This document shows, piece after piece, positions 1-8,001 of a stretch of 64,000 nt of DNA. A model generated the notes under the pieces. The model saw nothing but the letters and a program-made list of their open reading frames with translations. It was not told where the DNA came from and did not search any database. The stretch comes from Tistlia consotensis USBA 355 (GTDB lineage Bacteria; Pseudomonadota; Alphaproteobacteria; Kiloniellales; DSM-21159). How positions within the stretch are numbered: the first letter of the stretch is position 1; each line of letters begins with the position of its first letter. Position numbers and translations under genes: made by a program. The stretch is from assembly GCF_900177295.1 (NCBI RefSeq), contig NZ_FWZX01000028.1, positions 30,061 to 94,060 of the forward strand, read 5' to 3'.

Positions 1-32
1 GGAGCTCACCGTCGCCTGACGGCCACTGCCTG

Positions 33-60
33 CGGGGGGGCGCCGGGCCGGCGCCCCCCG
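33..60. terminator. GC-rich inverted repeat upstream of the cytochrome gene
   Basis: A near-perfect inverted repeat pairs GGGGGGCGCCGG with CCGGCGCCCCCC around a central G. There is no T-run after it, so intrinsic termination is uncertain. It lies just after a stop codon at 17-19, where the reading frame ...E-L-T-V-A-stop could be the end of an upstream plus-strand gene lying outside the window. It may therefore close that gene or protect an mRNA end. I cannot identify the upstream gene from five codons. Confidence 0.4.
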
Positions 61-104
61 CCCTTCCCCTCCGCAACGCCTGTCCTTCAGCCGGGAGCGC
101 CCCC

Positions 105-824
105 TTGCCGCCCAGGACAACCTTCCGCCTGCTTCCGGCCGTGTTCGGCCTGTGGCTTCTCTCCGCCGCCTCGGCGGCGGCGCAGATCGAGTTGCCGCAG
201 GGCCCGGACCGCGACCTCGTCTACGGCAACTGCCGGACCTGCCACGACCTCCAGTATCTCGTCGACTCGGCCGGCATCCCGGCCGACGCCTGGGACGACG
301 TGGTCGCCAACATGCGCCAGTTCGGCCTGCGGATCCCGGCCGAGGAGCGCGCCAAGATCGTCGCCTATCTGGGCAGCTACCTCGGCCCCAATCCGCCGAA
401 GCCGGACGCGCAGCCGGCAGCGACGGAGCCGGCCGGGACGACCGCCGACGGCGCCACGCTGTTCGGCGAGCAGTGCGTGGCCTGCCACCAGGCCGACGGC
501 CGGGGCGTGCCCGGCCAGTTCCCGCCGCTCGCCGGCAACGGCGATCTGTATCTCGCCCCGGCCTTCCCGGCCGCGGTCGTGCTCAACGGACTGCAAGGCA
601 GGATCGAGGTCGCCGGCACGGCCTACGACGGGGTCATGCCGCCCTTCGACCATCTGTCGGACCGGGAGATCGCCGCGCTCGTCGGCTATGTCCGCTCGGC
701 CTGGGGCAACGACGAGCTGCGGCCGGCGAGCTTCGGCGAGCTGACCCCGGACGCGGTCGCCGCGATGCGCGCCAAGACGCTGGGCGCCGAGGCGGTCCAC
801 GCCCTGCGCGCGGAGCTCAAGTGA
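105..824 (+). CDS. Periplasmic di-haem c-type cytochrome
   Basis: A 239-aa secreted electron-transfer protein. The N-terminus is a signal peptide of about 27 residues ending in an A-x-A-like site before IELPQ. Two CxxCH haem-attachment motifs are present: C43-RT-C46-H47 in the first small domain and C124-VA-C127-H128 in a second cytochrome c domain, which also has the V-M-P-P-F segment (Met178) expected for an axial Met ligand. The start used is TTG at 105, because the next in-frame ATG would delete the signal peptide and the first haem site. A GGGAG at 92-96 serves as ribosome binding site. The protein most likely hands electrons from a periplasmic dehydrogenase encoded just upstream, outside the window, to the respiratory chain; that partner is inference. 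Its stop is 4 bases from the stop of the convergent transglycosylase gene. Confidence 0.8.
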   Translation: MPPRTTFRLLPAVFGLWLLSAASAAAQIELPQGPDRDLVYGNCRTCHDLQYLVDSAGIPADAWDDVVANMRQFGLRIPAEERAKIVAYLGSYLGPNPPKPDAQPAATEPAGTTADGATLFGEQCVACHQADGRGVPGQFPPLAGNGDLYLAPAFPAAVVLNGLQGRIEVAGTAYDGVMPPFDHLSDREIAALVGYVRSAWGNDELRPASFGELTPDAVAAMRAKTLGAEAVHALRAELK

Positions 825-828
825 CCGG

Positions 829-2133
829 TCAGCTGTCGGCGCGCAGCCGGTTCAGCAGCGTCGGGTCGGCCAGGGCGTCGGGCGGGTAGCCGCGCGACTT
901 CTGGTAGGCACGGATCGCGCCGCGCGTCTGCGGCCCGACCCGGCCGTCGGGCCTGCCGACGTCGAAGCCGAGGCGCGCCAGATGGCCCTGCAGCTCGGTC
1001 ACCTCGTCGCGGCTCAGGCGCTGGTCGACCGTCGAGGGCTGCGCGACCAGCGGCGGGTCGCCCTCGATCCGGTCGGCCAGCACGCCGACCGCCAGGGCGT
1101 AGAGGATCGAGCGGTTCCAGTCGAGGATCCGCTCGTAGTTCTCGTAGACCAGGAAGGCCGGGCCGTCGTAGCCGGCCGGCAGCAGCAGGGCGGCCTTCAT
1201 GTCGGAGATGCCCGGGCCCTGGGGCAGCGGCCCGCCGTCCGCCCGGCGCACGCCGAGCGTCGCCCACTGTGACAGCGGCAGCTTGTTCTCCGGGTAGGTG
1301 TCGATCGACGACAGCGAGTAGTCGAAGCCCTTGGGCAGCAGCACCTCGCGGCCCCAGGTCTGGCCGCGCTTCCAGCCGAGATCCTGCAGGAAATGCGCGG
1401 CCGAGGCGAAGACGTCGGGCAGGCTGCCCCAGATGTCGCGCCTGCCGTCGCCGTCGAAGTCGACGGCGTGGGCCTCGAAGGTCGAGGGCATGAACTGCAG
1501 GTTGCCCATGGCGCCGGCCCAGGAGCCCTCCATGCGCGCCGGCTGGATGTCGCCGTGCTGCAGGATCCGCAGCGCGGTCAGCAGCTCGGAGCGGAAGAAG
1601 TCGCCGCGCCGCTCGTCGAAGGCCAGGGTCGCCAGGGCGTGGACGACCGAATAGCTGCCGAAGTTCTGGCCGTAGTTGGTCTCCAGCCCCCAGAAGGCGA
1701 TCAGGAAGCGGCCCGGCACGCCGTACTGCGCCTCGATGCGGTCGAGCAGCGGCCGGTACTGCGCATAGAGCTGCTGGCCGGTCGCCACGCGCTGGTCGCT
1801 GACCGCGCGCTTGAAGTAGCCCCAGAAGGTCAGGGTGAACTCGGGCTGCTTGCGGTCGAGATCGATGACCTGCTCGAGCGGCGCGTCGATGCCGGCGAAG
1901 GCGGCGTCGAGCGTCGCCTGGGAGATGCCCTTGGCGAGCGCCTCCTGCTTCAGCGCGGTCAGCCAGGTGGCGAAGGCCTGGCGCTCCTGCGCGCTCGGCG
2001 CCGCTCCCGTGGCGGGCGCCGAGGCCCCGGCGTCGCTCGCCGCGATGCTCTGCGAGGCGCAGGCCGGCAGGCCGAGCAGCAGGGCGGCGGACAGCAGCAG
2101 GCGGAGGGACGAACGCAAGGGGGCAGTGCGCAT
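829..2133 (-). CDS. Membrane-bound lytic murein transglycosylase B family
   Basis: A 434-aa peptidoglycan lyase that cleaves the MurNAc-GlcNAc bond with formation of 1,6-anhydroMurNAc. The N-terminus is a lipoprotein signal with lipobox L-P-A-C (Cys25), so the protein is probably anchored in a membrane facing the periplasm. The central MltB/SLT_2 domain contains G-L-E-T-N-Y-G; Glu151 is the expected catalytic acid. A C-terminal peptidoglycan-binding_1 module (about residues 375-434, LQGHLARLGFDVGRPDG) is typical of the alphaproteobacterial MltB subgroup. The start at 2133 was chosen because it places the lipobox directly after a short Arg-containing n-region. Longer in-frame starts exist but would bury the signal. 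It lies 68 bases downstream of the YdcF-type gene on the same strand, and the two may be co-transcribed. Confidence 0.85.
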   Translation of the reverse strand: MRTAPLRSSLRLLLSAALLLGLPACASQSIAASDAGASAPATGAAPSAQERQAFATWLTALKQEALAKGISQATLDAAFAGIDAPLEQVIDLDRKQPEFTLTFWGYFKRAVSDQRVATGQQLYAQYRPLLDRIEAQYGVPGRFLIAFWGLETNYGQNFGSYSVVHALATLAFDERRGDFFRSELLTALRILQHGDIQPARMEGSWAGAMGNLQFMPSTFEAHAVDFDGDGRRDIWGSLPDVFASAAHFLQDLGWKRGQTWGREVLLPKGFDYSLSSIDTYPENKLPLSQWATLGVRRADGGPLPQGPGISDMKAALLLPAGYDGPAFLVYENYERILDWNRSILYALAVGVLADRIEGDPPLVAQPSTVDQRLSRDEVTELQGHLARLGFDVGRPDGRVGPQTRGAIRAYQKSRGYPPDALADPTLLNRLRADS

Positions 2134-2201
2134 GGCGCGGCGACCTTTCGGCTTGGCGGCGGGCCCCTTGTGCCACGGGGCGCGAGTCGGGCGAAGCGGC
2201 C

Positions 2202-3038
2202 TCATGGCCGCGCCGCCGGCGAGGTCTTCGGCAGCGGCGCACGCGGCGCCGGGAACAGGCTGTCGGTCCAGCCGAGCAGTCGGTAGCCGACCAGGCCCAT
2301 CCATTCCTTGAGGCCGCCGTTGAAGCGCTTCAGGCGGTTGGCGAAGTCGACCATGAGGCCGGTGCCCTCCGGATAGACCTCGAAGTCGACCGGATAGGCC
2401 TCGACCTCCCAGCCGGCCGCCCGGAAGCTGCCGACCGCGCGCGGCATGTGCTTGGCCGAGGTCACCAGAAGCCAGCGCTGGCCCGGCTGCGGATCGGCGA
2501 CCAGGAAGGATTCGATGGCGTTCTCGTGGGTGTTGCGCGAGGCCGTCTCCAGCAGGATCCGGCCCGCCGGCAGGCCGGCCGCCTCGGCCAGCTCGCCGGC
2601 GAAGGCGGCCTCGGTATGGTTCGGGTCGCCGGACACATAGGACCCGCTGGAATAGACGATCTTCGCCTCGGGATAGCGCTCGGCCAGCTCGATCATGGCC
2701 AGAAGACGATCGCCGGCCTCGTTGAGTTCCGGCCGGCCGGTCTGGCTGCTCATCATGACGACGATGCCGCCGCCCAGCACGACCGCGCCGTCGATCCGCT
2801 CGGGCGGCGTCTTCGGCGGCGGGAAGCGGTGCTCGAGGGGCGCCAGGATCCACTGGTCGAGCGGCAGCACCGCGACGGCGAGCGCGAACAGGATGCCGGC
2901 GGCCAGCAGCCGGGCGCCGCGGCGCCGCCAACGGCCGCGGCCGAGCCAGGCCAGCAGGCCGCCGAGCGAGAGGGCGAGCAGCAGCAGTGTCTCGGCGTTG
3001 GCGAGCCACCAGACCAGCTTGTTGACCCAGAACAGCAC
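2202..3038 (-). CDS. YdcF/ElyC family (DUF218) membrane protein
   Basis: A 278-aa protein with two N-terminal membrane segments (about residues 12-33 and 43-62) followed by a DUF218 domain. Family landmarks are the G-A-V-V-L-G-G-G strand-loop, a G-S/Y-V-S-G region and the E-T-A-S-R-N-T-H-E-N-A block. ElyC, the best studied relative, affects envelope and lipid II-linked peptidoglycan metabolism in E. coli. The neighbouring lytic transglycosylase agrees with an envelope role, but the biochemical activity is not known. The start is GTG at 3038 with a GGGAGGA sequence upstream. It is divergent from the DUF486 gene across a 188-bp spacer that contains a 12-bp perfect palindrome ATTCCGCGGAAT at 3174-3185. 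Confidence 0.8.
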   Translation of the reverse strand: MLFWVNKLVWWLANAETLLLLALSLGGLLAWLGRGRWRRRGARLLAAGILFALAVAVLPLDQWILAPLEHRFPPPKTPPERIDGAVVLGGGIVVMMSSQTGRPELNEAGDRLLAMIELAERYPEAKIVYSSGSYVSGDPNHTEAAFAGELAEAAGLPAGRILLETASRNTHENAIESFLVADPQPGQRWLLVTSAKHMPRAVGSFRAAGWEVEAYPVDFEVYPEGTGLMVDFANRLKRFNGGLKEWMGLVGYRLLGWTDSLFPAPRAPLPKTSPAARP

Positions 3039-3226
3039 GCCCGCCGCGTCCTCCCTGCCGTCGCCCGCAGGGCTTGCCGCAGGCGACCTGCCCCGTCAAG
3101 GCACGGCAGCGGACGGCCGGCGGCTTCCGGTCGCAGCGGCTTCGACGGAACCGGCCTGCGGGGTCTCTGGCTTATTCCGCGGAATCGTGTCCCGATGACG
3201 GCGCGACCCCCAGCCATAGGCCCGCC
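3039..3226. promoter_or_regulatory. Divergent spacer with a 12-bp palindrome
   Basis: This stretch separates the leftward YdcF-type gene from the rightward DUF486 gene, so both promoters should lie here. The only clear structure is the perfect palindrome ATTCCGCGGAAT at 3174-3185, a possible operator. No convincing -35/-10 pair could be chosen by eye. Confidence 0.3.
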
Positions 3227-3604
3227 ATGCCCAGCCTCTCCCCCGCGCTTTCCCAGCTGGTGCCCTACCTCGCGCCGGTGCTGCTGCTCTGCGGCTCGAA
3301 CCTGTTCATGACCTTTGCCTGGTACGGGCACCTGCGCTACACTGACCAGCCGCTCTGGGCGGTCGTGGTCTCGAGCTGGGGCCTCGCCTTCTTCGAATAC
3401 TGGCTGGCCGTGCCGGCGAACCGGCTCGGCTATTCGGTCTACAACGGCGCGGAGCTGAAGACGATCCAGGAGGTCGTCACGCTGACGATCTTCGCGCTCT
3501 TCTCGGTCTTCTACCTCAAGGAGGCGCTGACCCTGAACCACGTCGTCGGCTTCGCCTTCATCGCCCTCGGCGCCTTCGTCGTGTTCCGCGGCCCCTTCGG
3601 CTGA
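3227..3604 (+). CDS. DMT-type small membrane protein, DUF486 family
   Basis: A 125-aa integral membrane protein with four predicted membrane helices, matching the usual 110-125 aa of the DUF486 (PF04342) family, a branch of the drug/metabolite transporter superfamily. Recognisable blocks are N-x-F-M-T-F-A-W-Y-G-H-L, F-F-E-Y-x-L-A-V-P-A-N-R, Q-E-V-V-T-L-x-I-F and the final L-x-F-I-A-L-G-A-F-V-V-F segment. The ATG at 3227 gives the family length; in-frame sequence further upstream is low-complexity Arg-rich and non-conserved. Substrate and physiological role are unknown. It stands alone between two leftward units and is convergent with the pdxA2-type gene. Confidence 0.85.
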   Translation: MPSLSPALSQLVPYLAPVLLLCGSNLFMTFAWYGHLRYTDQPLWAVVVSSWGLAFFEYWLAVPANRLGYSVYNGAELKTIQEVVTLTIFALFSVFYLKEALTLNHVVGFAFIALGAFVVFRGPFG

Positions 3605-3626
3605 GCCGCCGCTTCGCCGAGCCGGT

Positions 3627-4667
3627 TCAGGCAGCCGCCCGCGCCGCCTTTGCCGCGCCGAGCCGGACCGCGAAGTCGATCGCCTCGATCAGGCTCTGCT
3701 CGTTGGCCAAGCCCTTGCCGGCGATGTCGAAGGCCGTGCCGTGGTCGACCGAGCTGCGGATGATCGGCAGGCCCAGGGTGACGTTGACCCCGCTCAGCGA
3801 GTCCCAGGCGCCGGTCTCCGGATCGACCGAGAAGCCGAGCAGCTTGACCGGGATGTGGCCCTGGTCGTGGTACATCGCGACGACGGCGTCGTATTGGCCG
3901 GCGTGCAGCTTGACGAAGACCGTGTCGCCGGGCACCGGGCCCTCGACCTCCAGGCCGCGCTCGCGCCAGCGCGCCACGGCCGGCACGGTCACCCTGCTGT
4001 CCTCCTGGCCGAACATGCCGCCCTCGCCGGCGTGCGGGTTGAGCGCGGCGACGGCGATGCGCGGCCGGTCGATGCCGAGGTCGGCCAGGGTGTCCCGGGT
4101 CAGCTCGATGACCCGGTCGAGCCGCTCCGGCGTCAGGCGCTTCGGCACCTCGGCCAGGGCGACGTGGGTCGAGACGTGGCTGACCCGCATGTTGCCGTGC
4201 GCCAGCATCATCACGGAATCGCGGCTGCCGGTCAGCGCCGCCAGCAGCTCGGTGTGGCCGGCATAGGCGTAGCCGGCCCGGTTCAGCGCCTCCTTGCTGA
4301 TCGGCGCCGTGACGATCGCCTCGACGCTGCCGTCGAGCGCCGACCCGACCGAGCGCTCGATCGCGGCATAGGCCAGGCGCCCGGCCTCGGCGGAAACCTC
4401 GCCGGGCACGACCGGCCCCTCGGCGACGGCCGATTCGAGCAGGGCCAGGGCCGGCATGCCGGCCGTCGCCGCCTCGACTCTCGGCAGCTCCCACGCGACG
4501 CCGAGGGCCGAGGCCGCCCGGCGGAAGCAGGATTCCGTGCCGACGACCAGCAGCTTCAGCTCCCCGGCCTCGGCGCGCGGGCGCAGGGCGCGGCAGGCCT
4601 TGACGACGATCTCCGGCCCGATGCCCGCGGGGTCGCCCATGGTCACGGCGATTCTCGGTGTCTTCAC
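3627..4667 (-). CDS. pdxA2: PdxA2-type 4-phospho-D-threonate/erythronate dehydrogenase
   Basis: A 346-aa NAD-dependent dehydrogenase/decarboxylase of the PdxA family. Conserved blocks are M-G-D-P-A-G-I-G-P-E near the N-terminus, S-T-H-V-A-L-A-E-V-P, L-N-P-H-A-G-E-G-G-M-F-G and Y-H-D-Q-G-H-I-P-V-K; the three histidines are the family's metal ligands. Classical PdxA makes pyridoxal phosphate precursors. Here the gene lies 69 bp downstream of a DUF1537 kinase, under a DeoR regulator and divergent from a TRAP importer. In characterised loci of this layout, PdxA2 oxidises and decarboxylates 4-phospho-D-threonate (or erythronate) to dihydroxyacetone phosphate. The catabolic role is inferred from context; family membership is clear. 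Confidence 0.85.
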   Translation of the reverse strand: MKTPRIAVTMGDPAGIGPEIVVKACRALRPRAEAGELKLLVVGTESCFRRAASALGVAWELPRVEAATAGMPALALLESAVAEGPVVPGEVSAEAGRLAYAAIERSVGSALDGSVEAIVTAPISKEALNRAGYAYAGHTELLAALTGSRDSVMMLAHGNMRVSHVSTHVALAEVPKRLTPERLDRVIELTRDTLADLGIDRPRIAVAALNPHAGEGGMFGQEDSRVTVPAVARWRERGLEVEGPVPGDTVFVKLHAGQYDAVVAMYHDQGHIPVKLLGFSVDPETGAWDSLSGVNVTLGLPIIRSSVDHGTAFDIAGKGLANEQSLIEAIDFAVRLGAAKAARAAA

Positions 4668-4736
4668 CTTGCTTCCTTCTCTGTTTCTCGCGCCGCTCGG
4701 CGCGGACCTTCTCGTCGCTTGTCGGGCGCTCCGCTG

Positions 4737-5858
4737 TCAGGCACTCCGGCGCGCCGGCGTGGCCTGGCCGATCAGCTCGGCGAGCAGCGCGGGGCCGCCG
4801 AACGCGCCGGATTTCGAGACCAGCGGCAGGCCGTCCCAGCGGCCGCCGACCAGGCGCGAGGCCGGCAGGCCGGCCGCGACCTCGCCGACGACCTCCAGGC
4901 GCTCGACCGCCAGCGCCTCGCAGAGCGCGCGCAGGGTCTCGCCGCCGGACACGAACAGGCTCGCCGGCCGCGGGCAGCGCTGCACCAGGCCGCGCAGCCG
5001 CCCGGCGATCAGCCCGGCCGCCTCGGCCTCGGCCAGGCCGTCGGGCAGCTCGAAGGTGACCAGCGCCCTGCCCGCCTGCTGCAGGCGCCGCTCCAGGGTG
5101 GCGAGCGCCGCCGCGGCATCGCCCTCCGGCAGCGCGACGGTGATCCCGGAGTCGAGGTCGCGCAGGCGGGCGAGCTGATCCAGCATCACCGGGTGCCGCG
5201 ACCCGACGACCAGCAGCAGCGGCTGCGGCCCGAGCGCCGCCGGCGCGGCCGGCTGCCCGGCCAGGGCCGCCGCCAGCCCGGCGGAACCGCACCACAGCAG
5301 GGGACCGTCGAGCGCACGTCCCGCGGCGGCGATCGCGGCCAGGTCGGCGGCGCACTCGGCGTCGCAGACGAAGACGCCCGAGCCCGACAGGCGGTCGGGC
5401 CGCGCGGCCGGCCGGGGCGCCAGTCCGGCCTCGCTCAGTGCCGCCGTCAGGTCGCAGGCCGTCGGCTGCCAGGCGCCCGAGGGGGCGCGCCAGAGCTGGC
5501 GGCCGTCGCGGGTCACCCGGTGCTGCGCCGGGAAGGCCGGCGCGACGATGCAGCTGCGGAAGCCGCCGAGCTCCAGGCAGAGCGCCAGTTCCTCGGCAAA
5601 GGGCCCGCGCAGCAGGCTGTCGATCTTCTTGAAGGCGAGGCCGGCGCCGCGCAGCCGGGTCGCGGCGCTCGCGACCGCCGCCAGCGCGGCCGCCTTCGGC
5701 CGGTCGCGCGTCGCCGTGTCGATCGCCAGGTTGCCGGCGGCCGCCGGCTCCGCCTCGGGATCGAGCAGCACCGTGACCGGCGCGCCGGCGCCGGTGAACT
5801 GCGCCGCGCTGTCGAGCGCGCCGGTCAGATCGTCGGCGATCAGGCGGAGAGCGGTCAC
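4737..5858 (-). CDS. Four-carbon acid sugar kinase (DUF1537 family)
   Basis: A 373-aa kinase of the DUF1537 (OtnK/DtnK/DenK) family that phosphorylates the terminal hydroxyl of four-carbon aldonates such as D-threonate or D-erythronate. The N-terminal substrate domain has A-D-D-L-T-G-A-L-D, K-K-I-D-S-L-L-R-G and A-P-A-F-P-A-Q. The C-terminal nucleotide domain has S-G-G-E-T-L-R-A and K-S-G-A-F-G-G, close to the family's GGGET and KSGxFG motifs. At 373 aa it is slightly shorter than the common 400-430 aa. Its ATG overlaps the stop of the DeoR gene by four bases (ATGA, 5855-5858), so translation is probably coupled. With PdxA2 it would convert an imported C4 acid sugar to a triose phosphate. Confidence 0.87.
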   Translation of the reverse strand: MTALRLIADDLTGALDSAAQFTGAGAPVTVLLDPEAEPAAAGNLAIDTATRDRPKAAALAAVASAATRLRGAGLAFKKIDSLLRGPFAEELALCLELGGFRSCIVAPAFPAQHRVTRDGRQLWRAPSGAWQPTACDLTAALSEAGLAPRPAARPDRLSGSGVFVCDAECAADLAAIAAAGRALDGPLLWCGSAGLAAALAGQPAAPAALGPQPLLLVVGSRHPVMLDQLARLRDLDSGITVALPEGDAAAALATLERRLQQAGRALVTFELPDGLAEAEAAGLIAGRLRGLVQRCPRPASLFVSGGETLRALCEALAVERLEVVGEVAAGLPASRLVGGRWDGLPLVSKSGAFGGPALLAELIGQATPARRSA

Positions 5859-6685
5859 GCCGACGGCTCCGGCCGCGCGAGCTCGATGCCGAGGCCCTGC
5901 TCGCGCAGCGCCCGCTGCCGTTCGGTGGGCAGCGCCGAATCGGTGATCAGGCCGTCGACCTCGGACCAGCGGCAGATCGTGCAGAACGAGCGGATGCCGG
6001 CCTTGCTGCTGTCGGCCAGCACCAGCGTGCGGGCCGCAGCCGCGATCATCGCGCGCTTGGTCGAGACCGCGTCGATCGTCGTCTCGGTCAGCACCGCCTC
6101 GTCGAAGCCGTGGGCGCCGAGCAGCGTCAGGTCGGCATGCAGGTCGCCGAGGAAGCGCTCGCCCGGCTGGCCGAGCAGGGTCGGCGAGCCGGCGCGCAGG
6201 CTGCCGCCCGGCACGATCAGCCGGACGCTGCGGCTCGCGGCGAGCAGCTGGGCGATGCCGAGGTCGTTGGTCACGGCGGTGATCGGCAGGCCGCGGGCGA
6301 CGATGGCCCGCGCCGCCTCCAGCACCGTCGAGCTGCTGTCGAAGATCACGCTCTGGCCGGGCTCGACCAGCGCTGCGGCCCGACGGCCGATCGCCTCCTT
6401 CTCGGAGCGGGCGATATGGCCGGCGATCGCGCTGTCGACCTCGAAGCTGGCGCGCCCGCCCGACGACAGCGCGGCACCGCCGTGGGTGCGCTCCAGGTAG
6501 CCGCGCGCCTGCAGCTCGTCGAGGTCGCGGCGGATCGTCGAGACCGAGGCGCCGATCGACTTCGAGAGCTCCTGCAGCGAGGCCGCCTGGGACTGCTGCA
6601 GGTGCTCAAGGATCATCGCCTGGCGCTGCGCGGGGATGCGCTCGACGCGCGGGCTTCTCGTCCCCTGGGTCATGCGGGCAGCCAT
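5855..6685 (-). CDS. DeoR/GlpR-family sugar-phosphate-responsive repressor
   Basis: A 276-aa transcription factor. The N-terminal winged helix-turn-helix includes S-V-S-T-I-R-R-D-L-D-x-L, the signature recognition helix of DeoR proteins, then L-E-R-T-H-G-G-A. The C-terminal DeoRC domain contains I-F-D-S-S-S-T-V, the V-T-N-D segment and L-G-A-H-G-F-D, typical of phosphosugar binding. The start at 6685 was chosen because GGAGATGGAGAGCGA lies directly before it; an in-frame ATG at 6718 has no such site. It is first in the leftward operon with the C4 acid sugar kinase and PdxA2 and is divergent from the TRAP genes, so it probably represses both units until a phosphorylated sugar acid binds. That regulatory logic is inference. 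Confidence 0.88.
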   Translation of the reverse strand: MAARMTQGTRSPRVERIPAQRQAMILEHLQQSQAASLQELSKSIGASVSTIRRDLDELQARGYLERTHGGAALSSGGRASFEVDSAIAGHIARSEKEAIGRRAAALVEPGQSVIFDSSSTVLEAARAIVARGLPITAVTNDLGIAQLLAASRSVRLIVPGGSLRAGSPTLLGQPGERFLGDLHADLTLLGAHGFDEAVLTETTIDAVSTKRAMIAAAARTLVLADSSKAGIRSFCTICRWSEVDGLITDSALPTERQRALREQGLGIELARPEPSA

Positions 6686-6923
6686 TCGCTCTCCATCTCC
6701 TCCCCGCTGATCCTTCAAAATCTATCAATACACGTCAACAGGGAAACGACATTGGCGGCTGCGCTCGCCCATGCGCAGCAAAATATCTCAAAATCCTCCA
6801 AAGTCTATTGACAACTTTCAAAACTGCACCGAGCCTGGACCCACAGAAGCGGGCGCGGGCCGGCACCGGTCCGACGCCTTCCGGAGCCCGCTCCGGACCA
6901 GAAGCAACGGGAGACGTCCAGCG
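6686..6923. promoter_or_regulatory. Divergent control region of the acid-sugar locus with paired operator-like repeats
   Basis: This is an AT-rich spacer between the DeoR gene and dctP. Two direct copies of a 13-base motif occur: CAAAATCTATCAA at 6716-6728 and CAAAGTCTATTGA at 6799-6811, identical at 10 of 13 positions and 83 bp apart. Additional CTCAAAA/TTCAAAA words occur at 6787-6793 and 6816-6822. A TTGACA at 6808-6813 could be the -35 of the TRAP operon, overlapped by the second motif copy, although no good -10 follows at 17 bp. The arrangement fits a DeoR operator pair with possible looping. Confidence 0.55.
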
Positions 6924-7934
6924 ATGAAGACAATCGGAGCATGGCGTGCTGCGCTCGGCCTGGCGGCCGCGGCCGGCATCGCGCTCGCCGCCCAGGCCGG
7001 TCACGCGGCCGAGGTCGAGTGGAAGTACTACACCTACTTCGCCGCCAACGATAAGCCGACCCAGCTGCACCGGCAGTTCGCGGAAGCCGTCGAGAAGGCC
7101 AGCAACGGCCGCTTCAAGATCGACGTCTTCGCCGCCGGCGAGCTGCCCTACAAGGCCCAGGACGTGCTGAAGGCGGTGGCCTCGCACCAGGTCGACATGG
7201 GCGACGTCGCGCTCGGCTTCGTCGCCGGCGACGTGCCGCAGCTCAACGCCTTCGCCATGCCCTTCGTCTGCACCTCGATCGACAAGTTCTACGACAGGGG
7301 CGCCGCGGCCGCGAAGCCGTACCTGGACAAGGTGCTGGACGGGAAGTTCCACGTCGTCCCGCTGATGCAATGGGTCATGCCGCCGCAGCAGCTCTGGCTG
7401 CGCAAGCAGGTCGCCGGCATCGACCAGCTCAAGGGCCTCAAGGTGCGCGCCTGGAACCGTCAGCAGGTCGAGATGATGCAGCTGCTCGGCGGCACCGGCG
7501 TGACCATCACCCCGGCCGAAGTGATCCCGGCGCTCGAGCGCGGCGTCGTCGACGGCGCCTTCACCGCCGCGGTGCCGGCCTACGACTGGAAGTTCTACGA
7601 CGTCGTCGACTTCGGCTACATGCTGAGCTTCAACCTGGCGCACCAGGTCGCCGCGGTGAACGGCGCCGCCTACCAGGCGCTGCCGGCCGACCTCAGGAAG
7701 ATCCTCGACGACACCGCCAGGACCTTCCCGGCCGAGTACCGCAAGGCAATGATCGAGGGCGACCGCACGGCGCGCGAGAAGCTCAAGGAGAAGGGCATGA
7801 CCCTGCGCGACGCGACGCCCGAGGAAGAGGCGCGCCTGCGCAAGATCACCCAGCCGATGTGGAGCGAGTGGGCCGACGCGAACGGCGACACCGCGAAGCA
7901 GATGCTCGCGGACGTGGCCGCGGCCTGCAAGTAG
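6924..7934 (+). CDS. dctP: TRAP transporter periplasmic solute-binding protein DctP
   Basis: A 336-aa secreted protein with a signal peptide (about residues 1-27, ending H-A-A before EVEWKYY). The mature part is a TRAP-family DctP receptor: the F-A-x-A-V-E-K-A-S-N-G-R-F-K-I-D-V-F segment near the N-terminus, the G-L-K-V-R-A-W-N block whose Arg normally salt-bridges the substrate carboxylate, and the A-L-E-R-G-V-V-D-G-A segment. It delivers a carboxylated substrate to the DctQM permease. The neighbouring kinase and PdxA2 point to a four-carbon sugar acid (D-threonate, D-erythronate or similar). The start is ATG at 6924 with GGGAGA at 6909-6914. It is followed by a strong intercistronic hairpin. 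Confidence 0.9.
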   Translation: MKTIGAWRAALGLAAAAGIALAAQAGHAAEVEWKYYTYFAANDKPTQLHRQFAEAVEKASNGRFKIDVFAAGELPYKAQDVLKAVASHQVDMGDVALGFVAGDVPQLNAFAMPFVCTSIDKFYDRGAAAAKPYLDKVLDGKFHVVPLMQWVMPPQQLWLRKQVAGIDQLKGLKVRAWNRQQVEMMQLLGGTGVTITPAEVIPALERGVVDGAFTAAVPAYDWKFYDVVDFGYMLSFNLAHQVAAVNGAAYQALPADLRKILDDTARTFPAEYRKAMIEGDRTAREKLKEKGMTLRDATPEEEARLRKITQPMWSEWADANGDTAKQMLADVAAACK

Positions 7935-7942
7935 CCGGAGCG

Positions 7943-7969
7943 CCCCTCCGCCGGACTCCGGCGGAGGGG
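7943..7969 (+). terminator. Intercistronic hairpin between dctP and dctQ
   Basis: A perfect 13-base inverted repeat (CCCCTCCGCCGGA and its complement, one base between) starts 9 bases after the dctP stop. No T-run follows. Such hairpins after binding-protein genes usually stabilise the upstream message or partly attenuate readthrough, giving more receptor than permease. That role is inferred from position. Confidence 0.6.
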
Positions 7970-8001
7970 TATCCTGTCGTCGCGTCCACGCCGAGAGAGC
8001 C

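Noticed and set aside
1..19. C-terminal end of an upstream gene (E-L-T-V-A-stop)
   Set aside because: Five codons are too few to support a feature, though an oxidoreductase partner for the cytochrome would fit.
3627..4667. Vitamin B6 biosynthesis (classical PdxA)
   Set aside because: The operon partners are a C4 acid sugar kinase and DeoR regulator next to a TRAP importer, which fits the catabolic PdxA2 role better.
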